A DNA stretch of 64,000 nt from positions 62,001 to 126,000 of the forward strand of contig SVFT01000007.1 of the NCBI GenBank assembly GCA_015056735.1. Reading direction: 5' to 3'. Position 1 is the first letter of the stretch. The number at the start of each line of letters is the position of its first letter. A program made the translations under genes and the position numbers. Below the pieces are notes generated by a model. It had not been told where the DNA came from. It made no database searches and saw nothing but the letters and a program-made list of their open reading frames with translations. Below, piece by piece: positions 1 through 9,905 of the stretch. This DNA comes from Lachnospiraceae bacterium (GTDB lineage Bacteria; Bacillota; Clostridia; Lachnospirales; Lachnospiraceae).

Positions 1-3000
1 ATCTCGGTTGCCGGATTGCAAAAGATCGGAACACGTGCGTTCTATAATTGTACGTCTTTGCAGCAGGTTGAATTTGATCAGAACTATCTGGGCGCACTGA
101 ATGCGATCGGTATGGAAGCATTTTCCGGTTCTGCGTTAACGGGCTTTACGGTACCGTACAAGGTTACGGAAATCGGAGACGGCGCTTTTGCCAAATGCTC
201 CAATCTGACGAGTCTCTCTTTTGTAGACGGACAGTATGACACCGGCGGAATGGATATCGGTGATTATGCTTTCTATGATTGCGGAAAGCTTGCAACCGTG
301 TCCTGGGGAGATGCATCGGATTTCATCACTTCACTCGGAAAGGCCTGCTTTGCAATGTCGTCCGGTGAAGGCGCCATGACGGATTTTACGTTCCCGAGAG
401 GGCTTGATACGTCCTGGAACAATGACTATCTGCTTGCGGGTAGAGGTGGCTTAAAGACGGCAACACTGAGTTTTGCCAATTATGGTTACCGATCGGATGC
501 AACGCTTCCCGATAAGACGTTTTATAACTGTTATAACCTGGATTATGTGGATTTTTCCGGTGGTGCTACCTCCGCTACGCAGACGTGCGGCAGACTGAAA
601 TATGATTATTATGATACATCATCAGCTCCGCCTGCGAATCCGAAGGGTCTTTTCTACGAAGTGACCAATCCGGACTTTTATGTGCGCGGTCCGCAGCTTG
701 ATTACAAGATGAATACGGCACTACCTCGCTCCAGCACGTGGGATGCAAAGACCATGGTATCGGATGTCGTACCGTATCTGTACTTTGGGTCTGATGGCAA
801 GGAATACTATGAAGTTGCGGATAAGACGAACCATTACCTTCTCGCGATTACAAAAGCGGACGGTATCCTGCAGTCCTGCAGTGCATATCCGGAAGGCTCG
901 TCCGTAACGACCGTCACTGTTCCCGCTACTGTAGGAGGGACAGCGGTTACAGGCATTGCGAGCGGATGCTTTGGTGAACATATCAAGTCAACCATGAAGG
1001 AGCTGATCTTCGAGGATGGCAGTAAGATCGCAACCATTGCCTCGAGTGCTCTTGCCGATTGTAAAGAACTCAAATCCGTTTCGATCGGCGACAGCGTAAA
1101 GACGATCGAGGCAGAAGCGTTTGCAAACTGTCCGAAGCTGACCAAGATCACGATCGGTCCCAATGTTGAAACAGTCGGAGAGCGAGCGTTTGTTAACTGC
1201 GCATCATCATCGAGCGATGATGTGAATGTGAAGTTCGTATCACCGAGTGATGCGTCAAAATACGAGAAGCTGACGATCGGAACCAACGCATTTACAACGA
1301 ATGGTAATCCGCTTATATTCCATGGCGATATTGTAGTCGGTTATGCACCGTACGAATTTGCAATGGATCCGAATGTGTATGCCAAGGAAGCGACCGGCCT
1401 TCGTATCTGTTATAAGACTGATGATCCGACTAATCTGACGGTCATTCAAAACAATGCGACCGGTCAGCCGACACTTGTCGATTATCCGTTCTATAACGAT
1501 ATGGATAAGGATAATGCAGATTATCTGACAGAAGTAGAGAAGACGTTTAACGAGCAATATGCCGCGCCGGGGTATGATGTTTACCGTGATGATTATGCGG
1601 TTGCTCTTGGCTATAAGAACGGAACCAAGACACTTGCGGATGTACAGGCCCAGAAAGCGCTTTCCTCCAATTCCGACTTTATTGCGGCAGTTGATGGCGG
1701 AAAGACGGCCGATGAGATCCTTGCAGCTGCAGACGGTCCCTGGCGGTCCAGTCATCGCAATACGGCGGATACGGCATGGGTAGACGGATACTGGTATGAC
1801 AAGACCACGCAGGATGGTTATGGGTACAGTATCCTTTACGGATATGAGCATCGTTCCGATAACGATATGCCGGTATGGCTGCAGCTGACGCCCAAGGCAT
1901 CCCAGATCGTCAATGCGACCAAGAACATTATCGTTCCGGCAGGCGTAGAATCCATTGATATCTGCGGCCCGGAGAACGGCTTCTATACGACGACCAAGAC
2001 GCCAAACAATACAGCCAATATTTCGGCCTACTTAAATGCATCAGACGGCCCTTGGCAGAAAAAATACAAAGTGCAGGATACTTCAACCGGTGCCGTGATG
2101 ACGAGAGGCCTGTTCAGCGGATACTTCATCGATGATGCGGATCCTGACTCCAAGAAGACCGAGCATCCGACCGAGAAGATCACAAAAGGTAACGATTATG
2201 TGGAATCGGTCATCATGTATGATGTAACCGAACTTCCGGATAATTGTTTTGACAGCTGCGAGGCTTTGAAGAAAGTTGTTCTCGGCGATGGTATGGTGAC
2301 GATCGGAGAGACACCGTTTATCAACTGCCCCGGTCTGAATGATGTCGATACGACCGGCAATGAGACGTTCTTCTGCGAGAACGGTATCCTGTATTCCAAG
2401 ATCGGTGACGACGACTACAGACTGGAAGAGTGTCTTGGCTCGCGCGGCGCAGCAGACGGTGTCGGTGCATCAACGGTTAATTCCCAGTTCGATCCTTTGA
2501 TCGCAAAAGTATCGGAGATCCAGGATGCGGCATTCATGGGATGTAAGAACATCGGTACGATCGATCTGACCGATGCAACGAAACTGAAGGTCATTCCGGA
2601 TGACTGCTTCAGAAATGCAGGTTATTCCGCAGCGAAGATCGATACGAACGGTAAGGAAGTCGATCCTCTGACAGACGAAGACAGAGGTCTTCTGCAGAAA
2701 GTGATTCTGCCTGCATCTGTAAATGAGATTTTGGACAATTCCTTTAAGGGGGATTATCCGATCGAAGTAACCGTATACGGTCGTGAAGTTTCCATTACTT
2801 CTGATGCGTTCCCGGATCATAACCAGTCCACGGTTCACATCCGTTCGTATGAAGACAGTGCGGCGCAGCGTTATGCGAACTACTTTGGCTTTACATTTGA
2901 GCCGATCGGAGAGCAGTTCACCGTTACGTTCTATGATTATGACGGCAGCGTATTCGATGAGCAGCAGGTAGACAGCGGGGCCAATGCAACTCTCCCGGAT

Positions 3001-4308
3001 CCGGAACCGACAAGAGACGGCTATAAGTTTACCGGCTGGAATCCGACTGACGGATATAAGAATGTCACCAAGAATACGACGCTTGTCGCACAGTATACAC
3101 CGAACAGCGGATCTTATGCCGTATACTTCGTAGACTATGACGGTACACAGATCGGTGAGACGCAGTATGTTGATGCAGGCGGCGTAGCGACACCTCCGGC
3201 AGATCCGACAAGAACGGGTTATACATTCACCGGATGGAGCCCGACCTATAGCAACATTCAGAAAGATACCACCTGTATCGCACAGTACTCCGCAAACGGC
3301 GGAAGCGGAGGCGGCGGAAGCGGCTCCGGAGACGATGATGATGACGACGATGACGATGACGACGACGTTCATACCGTTACAGTCGTTAACGGTCTCGGAA
3401 GCGGACGCTATAAGAAAGGTCGTACCGTTACCATTACGGCGAACCCGGCACCGACAGGCAAATCCTTTGCATATTGGACCACAACATCCAAGAATGTTGC
3501 GATCGTCAATGTGACCAATGAGATGACGACCTTTGAGATGCCTGATAACAGTGTTACGGTAGAAGCAAATTATAAAGACGGCACCAACAATGCCGGTGTT
3601 ACCTACAGTGCGGATGCACTCGGCGCAGGGGCACCGGGACTCGGAAGCAGTACTGGTACTGGTACCGGCACGGGTACAGGTTCCGGGTCAGGCGGCAGAG
3701 ATACTGCAGATAACGGCACAGTGAACGAATCAAAACCGAAGACCAATGCAACGGTTGTCTTTACTGATCCAGGATTTACGCATACGGATCTGGCGAGCGC
3801 GAAGGTAAATGGATCGAATGATCAGTTTGTAGTGAAAATCACGCAGGATCCTGCAGCGGATATGATGTTCCAGAATGCGCTGCAGAAGGAATACGGCGAT
3901 CTTACGCCGATTCTATATGATGCGTTTGATATCTCGCTGTATGATTCGACAGGAACGGTGCTGATTTCCGATACGTCCGGTCTGACGGTCGATGTCACAA
4001 TGCCGCTTCCGGAAAGCACAAAGCAGTATGGCGGTAATAACATGGCTGCGGGTGTTGTGAACGAAGAGCTTGATAAGCTTGCTGTGAAGTTCAACAAGAT
4101 CGACGATGTTCCTTGCGTTTCCTTTACGGCGACACATTTCTCACCGTACGGCATTTATGTGGATACCAACAACATTTCGGAAGGCAAGATGGATATCACA
4201 CCGAAGACCGGCGATCCGATCCATCCGAAGTGGTTCCTTGCGATCGGTCTTGCATGCTTGGCTGGCTTCCTTTTCTTAAAGAAGGATAAGAAGACACAAG
4301 TCGCATAA
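1..4308 (+). CDS. Giant BspA-type leucine-rich-repeat surface protein, 5' end missing
   Basis: The reading frame is open from base 1, so the true start and any signal peptide lie upstream of the window; about 1,435 codons are present. The first two thirds carry scattered BspA/LRR_5-type repeats (for example near 1030-1200 and 2210-2330, with repeated I-G-x-x-A-F and L-x-x-V-x-I patterns). Two InlB-B-type repeats follow at about 2920-3105 and 3112-3290, each ending in a GW and AQY signature. A Gly/Ser linker, a run of 12 Asp (3331-3366), a divergent InlB-like domain and a Thr-Gly repeat linker (about 3651-3690) come next. The end carries a TPKTGD motif, a hydrophobic segment and a KKDKK tail, which resembles a non-canonical sortase signal. 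Its likely role is surface adhesion or binding; that is inferred from the family, and no ligand is evident. Confidence 0.88.
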   Translation: MSVAGLQKIGTRAFYNCTSLQQVEFDQNYLGALNAIGMEAFSGSALTGFTVPYKVTEIGDGAFAKCSNLTSLSFVDGQYDTGGMDIGDYAFYDCGKLATVSWGDASDFITSLGKACFAMSSGEGAMTDFTFPRGLDTSWNNDYLLAGRGGLKTATLSFANYGYRSDATLPDKTFYNCYNLDYVDFSGGATSATQTCGRLKYDYYDTSSAPPANPKGLFYEVTNPDFYVRGPQLDYKMNTALPRSSTWDAKTMVSDVVPYLYFGSDGKEYYEVADKTNHYLLAITKADGILQSCSAYPEGSSVTTVTVPATVGGTAVTGIASGCFGEHIKSTMKELIFEDGSKIATIASSALADCKELKSVSIGDSVKTIEAEAFANCPKLTKITIGPNVETVGERAFVNCASSSSDDVNVKFVSPSDASKYEKLTIGTNAFTTNGNPLIFHGDIVVGYAPYEFAMDPNVYAKEATGLRICYKTDDPTNLTVIQNNATGQPTLVDYPFYNDMDKDNADYLTEVEKTFNEQYAAPGYDVYRDDYAVALGYKNGTKTLADVQAQKALSSNSDFIAAVDGGKTADEILAAADGPWRSSHRNTADTAWVDGYWYDKTTQDGYGYSILYGYEHRSDNDMPVWLQLTPKASQIVNATKNIIVPAGVESIDICGPENGFYTTTKTPNNTANISAYLNASDGPWQKKYKVQDTSTGAVMTRGLFSGYFIDDADPDSKKTEHPTEKITKGNDYVESVIMYDVTELPDNCFDSCEALKKVVLGDGMVTIGETPFINCPGLNDVDTTGNETFFCENGILYSKIGDDDYRLEECLGSRGAADGVGASTVNSQFDPLIAKVSEIQDAAFMGCKNIGTIDLTDATKLKVIPDDCFRNAGYSAAKIDTNGKEVDPLTDEDRGLLQKVILPASVNEILDNSFKGDYPIEVTVYGREVSITSDAFPDHNQSTVHIRSYEDSAAQRYANYFGFTFEPIGEQFTVTFYDYDGSVFDEQQVDSGANATLPDPEPTRDGYKFTGWNPTDGYKNVTKNTTLVAQYTPNSGSYAVYFVDYDGTQIGETQYVDAGGVATPPADPTRTGYTFTGWSPTYSNIQKDTTCIAQYSANGGSGGGGSGSGDDDDDDDDDDDDVHTVTVVNGLGSGRYKKGRTVTITANPAPTGKSFAYWTTTSKNVAIVNVTNEMTTFEMPDNSVTVEANYKDGTNNAGVTYSADALGAGAPGLGSSTGTGTGTGTGSGSGGRDTADNGTVNESKPKTNATVVFTDPGFTHTDLASAKVNGSNDQFVVKITQDPAADMMFQNALQKEYGDLTPILYDAFDISLYDSTGTVLISDTSGLTVDVTMPLPESTKQYGGNNMAAGVVNEELDKLAVKFNKIDDVPCVSFTATHFSPYGIYVDTNNISEGKMDITPKTGDPIHPKWFLAIGLACLAGFLFLKKDKKTQVA

Positions 4309-4330
4309 CAGAATAGGTATTTTATAAACT

Positions 4331-4364
4331 CGGCGGATTTTTCAAGAATCCGCCGGGTTTTTTT
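4331..4364 (+). terminator. Intrinsic terminator of the LRR protein gene
   Basis: A 9-bp perfect stem (CGGCGGATT at 4331-4339 pairing with 4347-4355) is followed by seven T. It lies 22 bases after the stop codon of the surface protein and ahead of the next promoter. Confidence 0.9.
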
Positions 4365-4378
4365 GTCTATTTGTTCTG

Positions 4379-4409
4379 TTGACATACAATTATTCATTGT
4401 ATACAATGA
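4379..4409 (+). promoter_or_regulatory. Promoter with 16-bp palindromic operator for the Re-citrate synthase operon
   Basis: TTGACA (4379-4384) and TACAAT (4402-4407) are separated by exactly 17 bases. The -10 hexamer sits inside a perfect 16-bp palindrome, TCATTGTATACAATGA (4394-4409). A GTATAC core with flanking symmetry is a common operator form for GntR regulators of the FCD subfamily, and such a regulator is encoded by the second gene of this operon. Binding here would block RNA polymerase, so autorepression is the natural inference. The effector is not visible from sequence. Confidence 0.75.
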
Positions 4410-4439
4410 TACATAACAGCTTTTAAGAGGAGGATGGAA

Positions 4440-5894
4440 ATGGAATACGATGAGAATTATTTTGCGAACCGGCCGGTCTCGCTGAATGAGAAGAATAATC
4501 TCCTTGAGATAGAAGAGCATATGTATATTCTTGACGACGTCAAGAAGCCGAATGCATTCCGAAACATGTTTCCTTATACGGAGATCCCGAAGATCCCGTT
4601 CAACGACAGGATCGTGCCGCATAATATGCCCAAAGAGATCTGGATCACCGATACAACGTTCCGTGACGGTCAGCAGTCCAGAGCCCCGTATTCTACGGAG
4701 CAGATTGTGACGATCTTTGATTACCTGCATCGTCTGGGCGGACCGAACGGCATGATCCGTGCCAGTGAATTTTTCCTCTACAGTAAGAAAGACCGTGATG
4801 CGGTCTACAAATGTATGGAGAGGGGATATCAGTTCCCTGAAGTGACCAGCTGGATCCGAGCAAGCAAAGAAGACTTTAAACTTGTGAAGGACATCGGTAT
4901 GAAAGAGACCGGTATCCTGGTTTCCTGCTCCGATTATCATATTTTCCTGAAGCTTAAGATGAACAGGCGCGAAGCGATGAACCATTACCTGAGCATCGTG
5001 CGTGACTGCCTGGAGGAGGGAATCAGCCCCCGCTGTCACTTAGAGGACATTACAAGAGCCGATATCTATGGCTATGTCGTGCCGTTCTGCTTAGAATTGA
5101 TGAAACTGATGGATGAATACAAGATCCCGATCAAGGTTCGCGCCTGCGATACAATGGGGTATGGCGTCAACTATCCCGGTGCCGTAATCCCGCGTTCCGT
5201 TCCGGGTATCATCTATGCGCTTCATACACATGCCGGTGTGCCGCATGATCTCATGGAGTGGCACGGACATAACGACTTCTACAAGGCAGTCGTGAACTCG
5301 ACAACGGCATGGCTGTATGGCTGCTCGGGTGTCAATACCTCACTTTTCGGTATCGGTGAACGTACCGGTAATACGCCTTTGGAGGCGATGGTATTTGAGT
5401 ATGCGCAGCTTAAGGGCCACTTAAACGGCATGGATACAACGGTCATTACCGAGCTCGCGGAATATTATGAGAAGGAGATCGGTTACAAGATCCCGTCGCG
5501 TACACCGTTTGTCGGCAAGAACTTCAACGTAACGCGTGCCGGCATCCATGCGGACGGCCTTTTAAAGAATGAAGAGATCTATAATATCTTTGATACCGAG
5601 AAGTTCCTGAACAGGCCCGCTCTTTGTGCGGTCTCCAATACATCCGGTCTGGCGGGCATTGCACACTGGATCAACTCTTATTTCAGACTGGAAGGCCTGG
5701 AATCCGTCGACAAGAATGATGAGCTTGTGCAGGCGGTCAAGGCATGGGTTGATACGGAATACGAATCCGGCCGTGTGACTGTCATGACAGATGATGAGTT
5801 GATCGCCGTTATGAAGGAGATCTGTGAGAAAATGGGTAAGCCCTCTCTTGTATATAACAAGATCATGGAGCGGGAAGGAAAGCAGGTAAAATGA
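4440..5894 (+). CDS. Probable Re-citrate synthase (2-isopropylmalate/homocitrate synthase family)
   Basis: A 484-residue member of the HMGL-like TIM-barrel family. It shows the DTTFRDGQQ substrate and metal-binding motif near residues 71-79 and the HGHND metal motif near residue 276. Family members normally make 2-isopropylmalate or homocitrate. In several Clostridia lacking the usual citrate synthase, relatives act as Re-face citrate synthase, condensing acetyl-CoA with oxaloacetate. Cotranscription with isocitrate dehydrogenase, and the absence of leu or nif genes nearby, favour citrate synthesis feeding 2-oxoglutarate. The start at 4440 is preferred over ATG 4434 because AGGAGG (4428-4433) abuts the latter but lies 6 bases from the former. 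Substrate specificity is not proven by sequence; homocitrate or isopropylmalate synthesis remains possible. Confidence 0.75.
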   Translation: MEYDENYFANRPVSLNEKNNLLEIEEHMYILDDVKKPNAFRNMFPYTEIPKIPFNDRIVPHNMPKEIWITDTTFRDGQQSRAPYSTEQIVTIFDYLHRLGGPNGMIRASEFFLYSKKDRDAVYKCMERGYQFPEVTSWIRASKEDFKLVKDIGMKETGILVSCSDYHIFLKLKMNRREAMNHYLSIVRDCLEEGISPRCHLEDITRADIYGYVVPFCLELMKLMDEYKIPIKVRACDTMGYGVNYPGAVIPRSVPGIIYALHTHAGVPHDLMEWHGHNDFYKAVVNSTTAWLYGCSGVNTSLFGIGERTGNTPLEAMVFEYAQLKGHLNGMDTTVITELAEYYEKEIGYKIPSRTPFVGKNFNVTRAGIHADGLLKNEEIYNIFDTEKFLNRPALCAVSNTSGLAGIAHWINSYFRLEGLESVDKNDELVQAVKAWVDTEYESGRVTVMTDDELIAVMKEICEKMGKPSLVYNKIMEREGKQVK

Positions 5895-6589
5895 TCAGTT
5901 ACAATGTGAAATCTGAAGTGACGGACAAATTTTCTCTTAGAGGCCGTGTATTCAATAAGATCCGGGAGGATATTTTAAGCGGCCACTACAAAGTAAATGA
6001 GGAGCTTCGTGAAGTGGCGATCGGGGAAGAACTTGGTGTAAGTCGAACACCGGTCCGTGAAGCATTCAGACAGCTGGAACTCGAGGGCCTCATTCAGATC
6101 GTACCAAACAAGGGCGCTTATGTAACAGGCATCACGGCGAAAGATATCAAGGATATCTATCTGATGCGTGCGCCGCTCGAGGGACTCTGCGCGAGACTCG
6201 CCGTTGATAACATCACGGAAGAGCAGATGTCGGAGATGGAAGAGAATATTTTTCTCTCTGAGTTTCATGCATCGAAAGGGCATGCGGAGCAGATGGCGGA
6301 GATGGACAACCGTTTTCACGAGATCCTCTACGAATCATCCAATTCCAAGATGCTGGAGCACGCGTTGAAGGACTATCATCAGTACGTTCTTCGTGTCCGC
6401 AAGAAAACGCTTTCCAATTCCGAGAGAAGTCTGGCTTCCAATGCGGAGCACCGCGGGATCATGGAAGCGATCCGCTCGAAGAACGCAGAACTTGCAGAAA
6501 AGCTTGCTAGCGAACATATTAAAAACGCATACGAGAATATGACAAAAAACGGTTTCATTGAGCGTTACGATGAATCGGAAGATGCTTGA
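5891..6589 (+). CDS. GntR-family transcriptional regulator, FCD subfamily
   Basis: 232 residues. Residues 15-80 form a GntR winged helix-turn-helix, with the [18 protein letters not shown] recognition region at residues 51-68. A helical FCD ligand-binding domain occupies about 90-215, with spaced histidines in [15 protein letters not shown] and ASEHIKNA that fit metal or carboxylate binding. The start overlaps the stop of the upstream gene in an ATGA arrangement, and its own end touches the next gene, so all three are one transcriptional unit. It probably binds the palindrome at 4394-4409 and responds to a tricarboxylic-acid-type metabolite; the ligand is an inference from context. Confidence 0.85.
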   Translation: MISYNVKSEVTDKFSLRGRVFNKIREDILSGHYKVNEELREVAIGEELGVSRTPVREAFRQLELEGLIQIVPNKGAYVTGITAKDIKDIYLMRAPLEGLCARLAVDNITEEQMSEMEENIFLSEFHASKGHAEQMAEMDNRFHEILYESSNSKMLEHALKDYHQYVLRVRKKTLSNSERSLASNAEHRGIMEAIRSKNAELAEKLASEHIKNAYENMTKNGFIERYDESEDA

Positions 6590-6606
6590 TGGCCATGGGA
6601 GATATG

Positions 6607-7815
6607 ATGGAAAAGATACAGATGACGACCCCGCTTGTTGAAATGGACGGGGATGAAATGACCAGGATCCTCTGGAAGATGATCAAGGAAGAGCTGCTTC
6701 TTCCGTATATCGATCTGAAAACTGAGTATTACGATCTTGGCCTTGAACACAGAAATGAGACAGATGATCAGGTTACAGTCGAGAGCGCGAAGGCGACGAT
6801 GAAATACGGCGTTGCGGTGAAGTGTGCGACGATCACACCGAATGCGGCAAGAATGGATGAGTATCATCTGAAAGAGATGTGGAAGAGCCCGAACGGTACG
6901 ATCCGTGCGATGCTCGACGGAACGGTTTTCCGTGCACCGATCATCGTAAAAGGGATCGAACCTTGCGTACGCAACTGGGAAGCACCGATCACGCTGGCAC
7001 GTCATGCATACGGAGACGTGTACAAGAGCGTGGAGATGAAAGTGCCGGGCCCCGGCAAGGCAGAGCTTGTCTTTACAGGCGATGACGGCAAGGAGATGCG
7101 CGAGACGATCCAGGTATTCAAAGGCGCCGGTGTATTGCAGGGCATGCATAATCTGGATGCTTCGATCGAAAGCTTCGCAAAAGCATGTTTTAACTATGCG
7201 CTGGATACCAAGCAGGATCTCTGGTTTGCGACAAAGGATACGATCTCCAAGAAGTACGATCATACGTTCAAGGATATCTTTCAGGAGATCTTTGATGCCA
7301 AGTACAAGGATGCGTTTGAGAAGGCAAGCATCACCTATTTCTATACACTGATCGATGATGCGGTCGCACGTGTCATGAAATCAAAAGGCGGTTTTATCTG
7401 GGCGTGCAAGAATTACGACGGTGATGTGATGAGCGATATGGTTTCGAGCGCATTCGGGTCACTTGCGATGATGACAAGCGTACTCGTGAGCCCGAGTGGT
7501 GTTTATGAATACGAGGCGGCACATGGGACCGTTCAGCGTCATTATTATAAGCATTTAAACGGAGAGGAGACTTCAACGAACTCTGTCGCAACGATCTATG
7601 CCTGGACAGGGGCGCTTCGTAAGCGCGGCGAGCTTGACGGAAACAAAGACCTGATCGCCTTTGCCGATCGTCTGGAAAAGGCTGTGATCACAACCATAGA
7701 AAGTGGAAAGATGACCAAGGACCTGGCCCTGATCACCTCTCTAAAAGACGTTACCGTATTAAACAGTGCAGATTTCATCAAAGCGATCCGTGCATCATTC
7801 GATGCTCTCGCTTAG
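6607..7815 (+). CDS. icd: Isocitrate dehydrogenase (NADP-type, dimeric eukaryote-like class)
   Basis: 402 residues from ATG 6607. It oxidatively decarboxylates isocitrate to 2-oxoglutarate. The [10 protein letters not shown] and WKSPNGTIR stretches (residues about 78-100) and the [10 protein letters not shown] nucleotide-binding region near residue 303 are typical of the roughly 400-residue NADP-dependent class shared with eukaryotes. Several in-frame starts exist (6589, 6595, 6604, 6607). GGAG at 6598-6601 favours 6607, and homologues usually begin MEKI or similar. With the upstream synthase it forms the oxidative arm from acetyl-CoA and oxaloacetate to 2-oxoglutarate, presumably for glutamate. 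Aconitase, the missing step, is not in the window. The 3' end overlaps the convergent ABC-F gene by 21 bases. Confidence 0.92.
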   Translation: MEKIQMTTPLVEMDGDEMTRILWKMIKEELLLPYIDLKTEYYDLGLEHRNETDDQVTVESAKATMKYGVAVKCATITPNAARMDEYHLKEMWKSPNGTIRAMLDGTVFRAPIIVKGIEPCVRNWEAPITLARHAYGDVYKSVEMKVPGPGKAELVFTGDDGKEMRETIQVFKGAGVLQGMHNLDASIESFAKACFNYALDTKQDLWFATKDTISKKYDHTFKDIFQEIFDAKYKDAFEKASITYFYTLIDDAVARVMKSKGGFIWACKNYDGDVMSDMVSSAFGSLAMMTSVLVSPSGVYEYEAAHGTVQRHYYKHLNGEETSTNSVATIYAWTGALRKRGELDGNKDLIAFADRLEKAVITTIESGKMTKDLALITSLKDVTVLNSADFIKAIRASFDALA

Positions 7816-9756
7816 GGATTCCCACTCTGCGTAAGCTCTTTCAAGCTTTTCCTGTAGCTCTTCCTTTTCTTTTTGAAGGGCGGAGAGCTTTGCAACATCT
7901 GTACAGACTTCAGGAAGTGCCATCTCTTCATCGATGGCACTTTTTCTTGTTTCCATCGAATCGATCTCTTCTTCGCATTTTTTTAATGCATTTTCAGCCT
8001 TCCGCTTTCTGGCCTGCAGCTCTTTCTGCGCCTGCCAGTCGAGTTTTCCCTCGTTTCCGCTTTCGGATCCGTTTGTGCGTCCGCTGCCGATCGCGGAGCC
8101 GAAGAACGTGTTCCGATTTGCAGCACCGGTATCCGAAGTCGCGTTTTCTCCCTTTTTTTCAAGATAATAGTCGTAGTTGCCAAGATAACCGGTAAAGGTC
8201 TGCCCGGACAGTTCCAGGATCCGATGTGCGGTCCTGTTGATAAAATAGCGGTCATGGGAGACATAGAGAACGGTCCCTTCGTAGCCGTTTAAAGCATCTT
8301 CCAGGATCTCTTTTGAAGCGATATCCAGGTGGTTGGTCGGTTCATCGAGGATCAGGAAATTTGCTTCGGAGAGCATAAGCTTTGCAAGCGACATGCGGCC
8401 GCGCTCACCGCCGGATAAGTCTTTGATGCGCTTTTGGACGTCATCGCCCGTAAAGAGAAAAGCAGCCAGTGTGCTGCGGATCTCCGTATTGGTAAGCGCC
8501 GGATATTCGTCCGAGATCTCGTCAAACAGAGTTTTATCCGTATGCAGTACGTGGTGTTCCTGATCGTAGTAACCGATCTGAACGCCTGCACCGAGCGAGA
8601 CAGTGCCGGAGTCGGCGGGGAGGAGCTCGTTGATGATCTTTAAGATCGTTGTCTTGCCGGTTCCGTTATCGCCGATGATCGCGACATGTTCTCCGCGCCT
8701 GATCTCAAACGACAGATCGGAAAAAAGTGTCTCAGCGCCGAATGATTTGGAAAGAGAGCGGACGGAGAGAACATCCTTGCCGCTTAAAATGCGAGGCGTT
8801 AATGTCAGATGCATATCCGTATTTACATCGGTCGGCTTTTCGATCCGTTCAATCTTATCAAGCATCTTGACGCGGGAATCGGCACGCTTGATCGATTTCT
8901 CGCGGTTAAAGGAACGAAGCTTCTCGATGACCTCTTCCTGATGCTTGATCTCACGCTGCTGGTTTAAATATGCGTTGATTGCAGCGGCGCGGAGGATCTC
9001 CTTCTTAGCGGCATAGTCAGTGTAATTGCCGACAAAGGAGGTCGCCTTTGTCCGGTCGATCTCGATGATCTTGCCTGCAACTTTGTCAAGAAAGTAGCGG
9101 TCATGCGATACAACAAGGACCGCGCCCTTGTAATTCAGAAGATAGTTCTCGAGCCATGCGATTGCGCGAAGGTCCAGATGGTTGGTCGGCTCATCGAGAA
9201 GGATGATATCGGGCTTTTGCAGGAGGAGCTTGCCGAGCGCAACCCGCGTTTTCTGCCCGCCGGAGAGTGTGCGGATCTCTTTGCCGAATTCTTCTTCCGT
9301 AAAGCCGAGTCCTTTTAACACGCCTGTCAATTCACTCTTATAGGCATAGCCGTCCGCCATTTCAAAACGATGTGTCAGCTCGGCATAGCGCTCCATGAGA
9401 GCAGAGAGCTTCTCTTCATCGGAAGAAGCGGTCTTCATTTGCAGTTCCGTACTCCTCAGTTCATGCTCGAGGTCGATCAGATCCTGCTTGACAGAAAGGA
9501 GCTCTTCGTAGATCGTTGCATCCGTATCGGGTTCAGCGTTCTGCGCCAGATATCCGATCGTCTTGTCTTTGGAAAGAACGCATACACCTTCATCCGGCGT
9601 AATCTCACCCATGATGATGCGAAGGAGTGTCGTCTTTCCGGCTCCGTTCACGCCGACAACAGCCGCTTTTTCATAGTCTTCTATATGAAAGGAGCAGTCT
9701 TTTAAGACCTGCACCTCAGAGAAACTTTTTGAAACTTTTTGTACTGATAAGATCAT
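7795..9756 (-). CDS. ABC-F family ATPase (ribosome-associated type)
   Basis: 653 residues with two ABC ATPase domains and no transmembrane segment, which places it in the ABC-F class of translation factors and ribosome-protecting ATPases. Each half has Walker A ([11 protein letters not shown] near residue 32, [11 protein letters not shown] near 357), a signature ([16 protein letters not shown]) and Walker B followed by EPTNHLD. An acidic and basic coiled-coil C-terminus of about 90 residues resembles the YdiF/Uup group. The start at 9756 is chosen because a promoter at 9781-9809 would begin transcription near 9774, downstream of the alternative start at 9780. Whether it is a housekeeping factor or protects against ribosome-targeting antibiotics cannot be told from sequence. 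Confidence 0.92.
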   Translation of the reverse strand: MILSVQKVSKSFSEVQVLKDCSFHIEDYEKAAVVGVNGAGKTTLLRIIMGEITPDEGVCVLSKDKTIGYLAQNAEPDTDATIYEELLSVKQDLIDLEHELRSTELQMKTASSDEEKLSALMERYAELTHRFEMADGYAYKSELTGVLKGLGFTEEEFGKEIRTLSGGQKTRVALGKLLLQKPDIILLDEPTNHLDLRAIAWLENYLLNYKGAVLVVSHDRYFLDKVAGKIIEIDRTKATSFVGNYTDYAAKKEILRAAAINAYLNQQREIKHQEEVIEKLRSFNREKSIKRADSRVKMLDKIERIEKPTDVNTDMHLTLTPRILSGKDVLSVRSLSKSFGAETLFSDLSFEIRRGEHVAIIGDNGTGKTTILKIINELLPADSGTVSLGAGVQIGYYDQEHHVLHTDKTLFDEISDEYPALTNTEIRSTLAAFLFTGDDVQKRIKDLSGGERGRMSLAKLMLSEANFLILDEPTNHLDIASKEILEDALNGYEGTVLYVSHDRYFINRTAHRILELSGQTFTGYLGNYDYYLEKKGENATSDTGAANRNTFFGSAIGSGRTNGSESGNEGKLDWQAQKELQARKRKAENALKKCEEEIDSMETRKSAIDEEMALPEVCTDVAKLSALQKEKEELQEKLERAYAEWESLSESIE

Positions 9757-9780
9757 CTTTCCATTCCTTTTCCGCACCAT

Positions 9781-9809
9781 ATTTTATCTTATGTGCGACC
9801 GTAAGACAA
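9781..9809 (-). promoter_or_regulatory. Promoter of the ABC-F gene
   Basis: On the minus strand, TTGTCT (9809-9804) and TAAAAT (9786-9781) are 17 bases apart. Predicted transcription starts near 9774, 18 bases before the chosen ATG. Confidence 0.6.
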
Positions 9810-9834
9810 GTGACAAAAGCCGCCATCCATTCCA

Positions 9835-9862
9835 TTGACATATTTTTAACATGTGATAAAAT
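9835..9862 (+). promoter_or_regulatory. Promoter of rex, with a weak Rex-like site
   Basis: TTGACA (9835-9840), a 16-base spacer and TAAAAT (9857-9862), with TG one base before the -10 as in extended -10 promoters. The span 9843-9860 matches the clostridial Rex consensus TTGTTAAnnnnTTAACAA at 10 of 14 defined positions, with most mismatches in the right arm. Autoregulation is therefore possible but weakly supported. Confidence 0.6.
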
Positions 9863-9905
9863 AGGAAATGTAGCAACTTGGACAGGCAACGATGGGAGTA
9901 TCAAC

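Noticed and set aside
2470..3372. A 300-codon antisense frame within the LRR surface gene
   Set aside because: Same reasons: low-complexity Ile/Val/Arg product and no RBS, over a clearly coding plus strand.
3651..3690. Short tandem repeat considered as a CRISPR-like or mobile element remnant
   Set aside because: The repeat is in frame and encodes a Thr-Gly linker; no spacer-repeat structure, inverted ends or transposase genes exist in the window.
9627..9905. N-terminal extension of Rex by about 93 residues
   Set aside because: It would overlap the divergent ABC-F gene and the rex promoter; homologous Rex proteins start near the GTG at 9906, which has a proper RBS.
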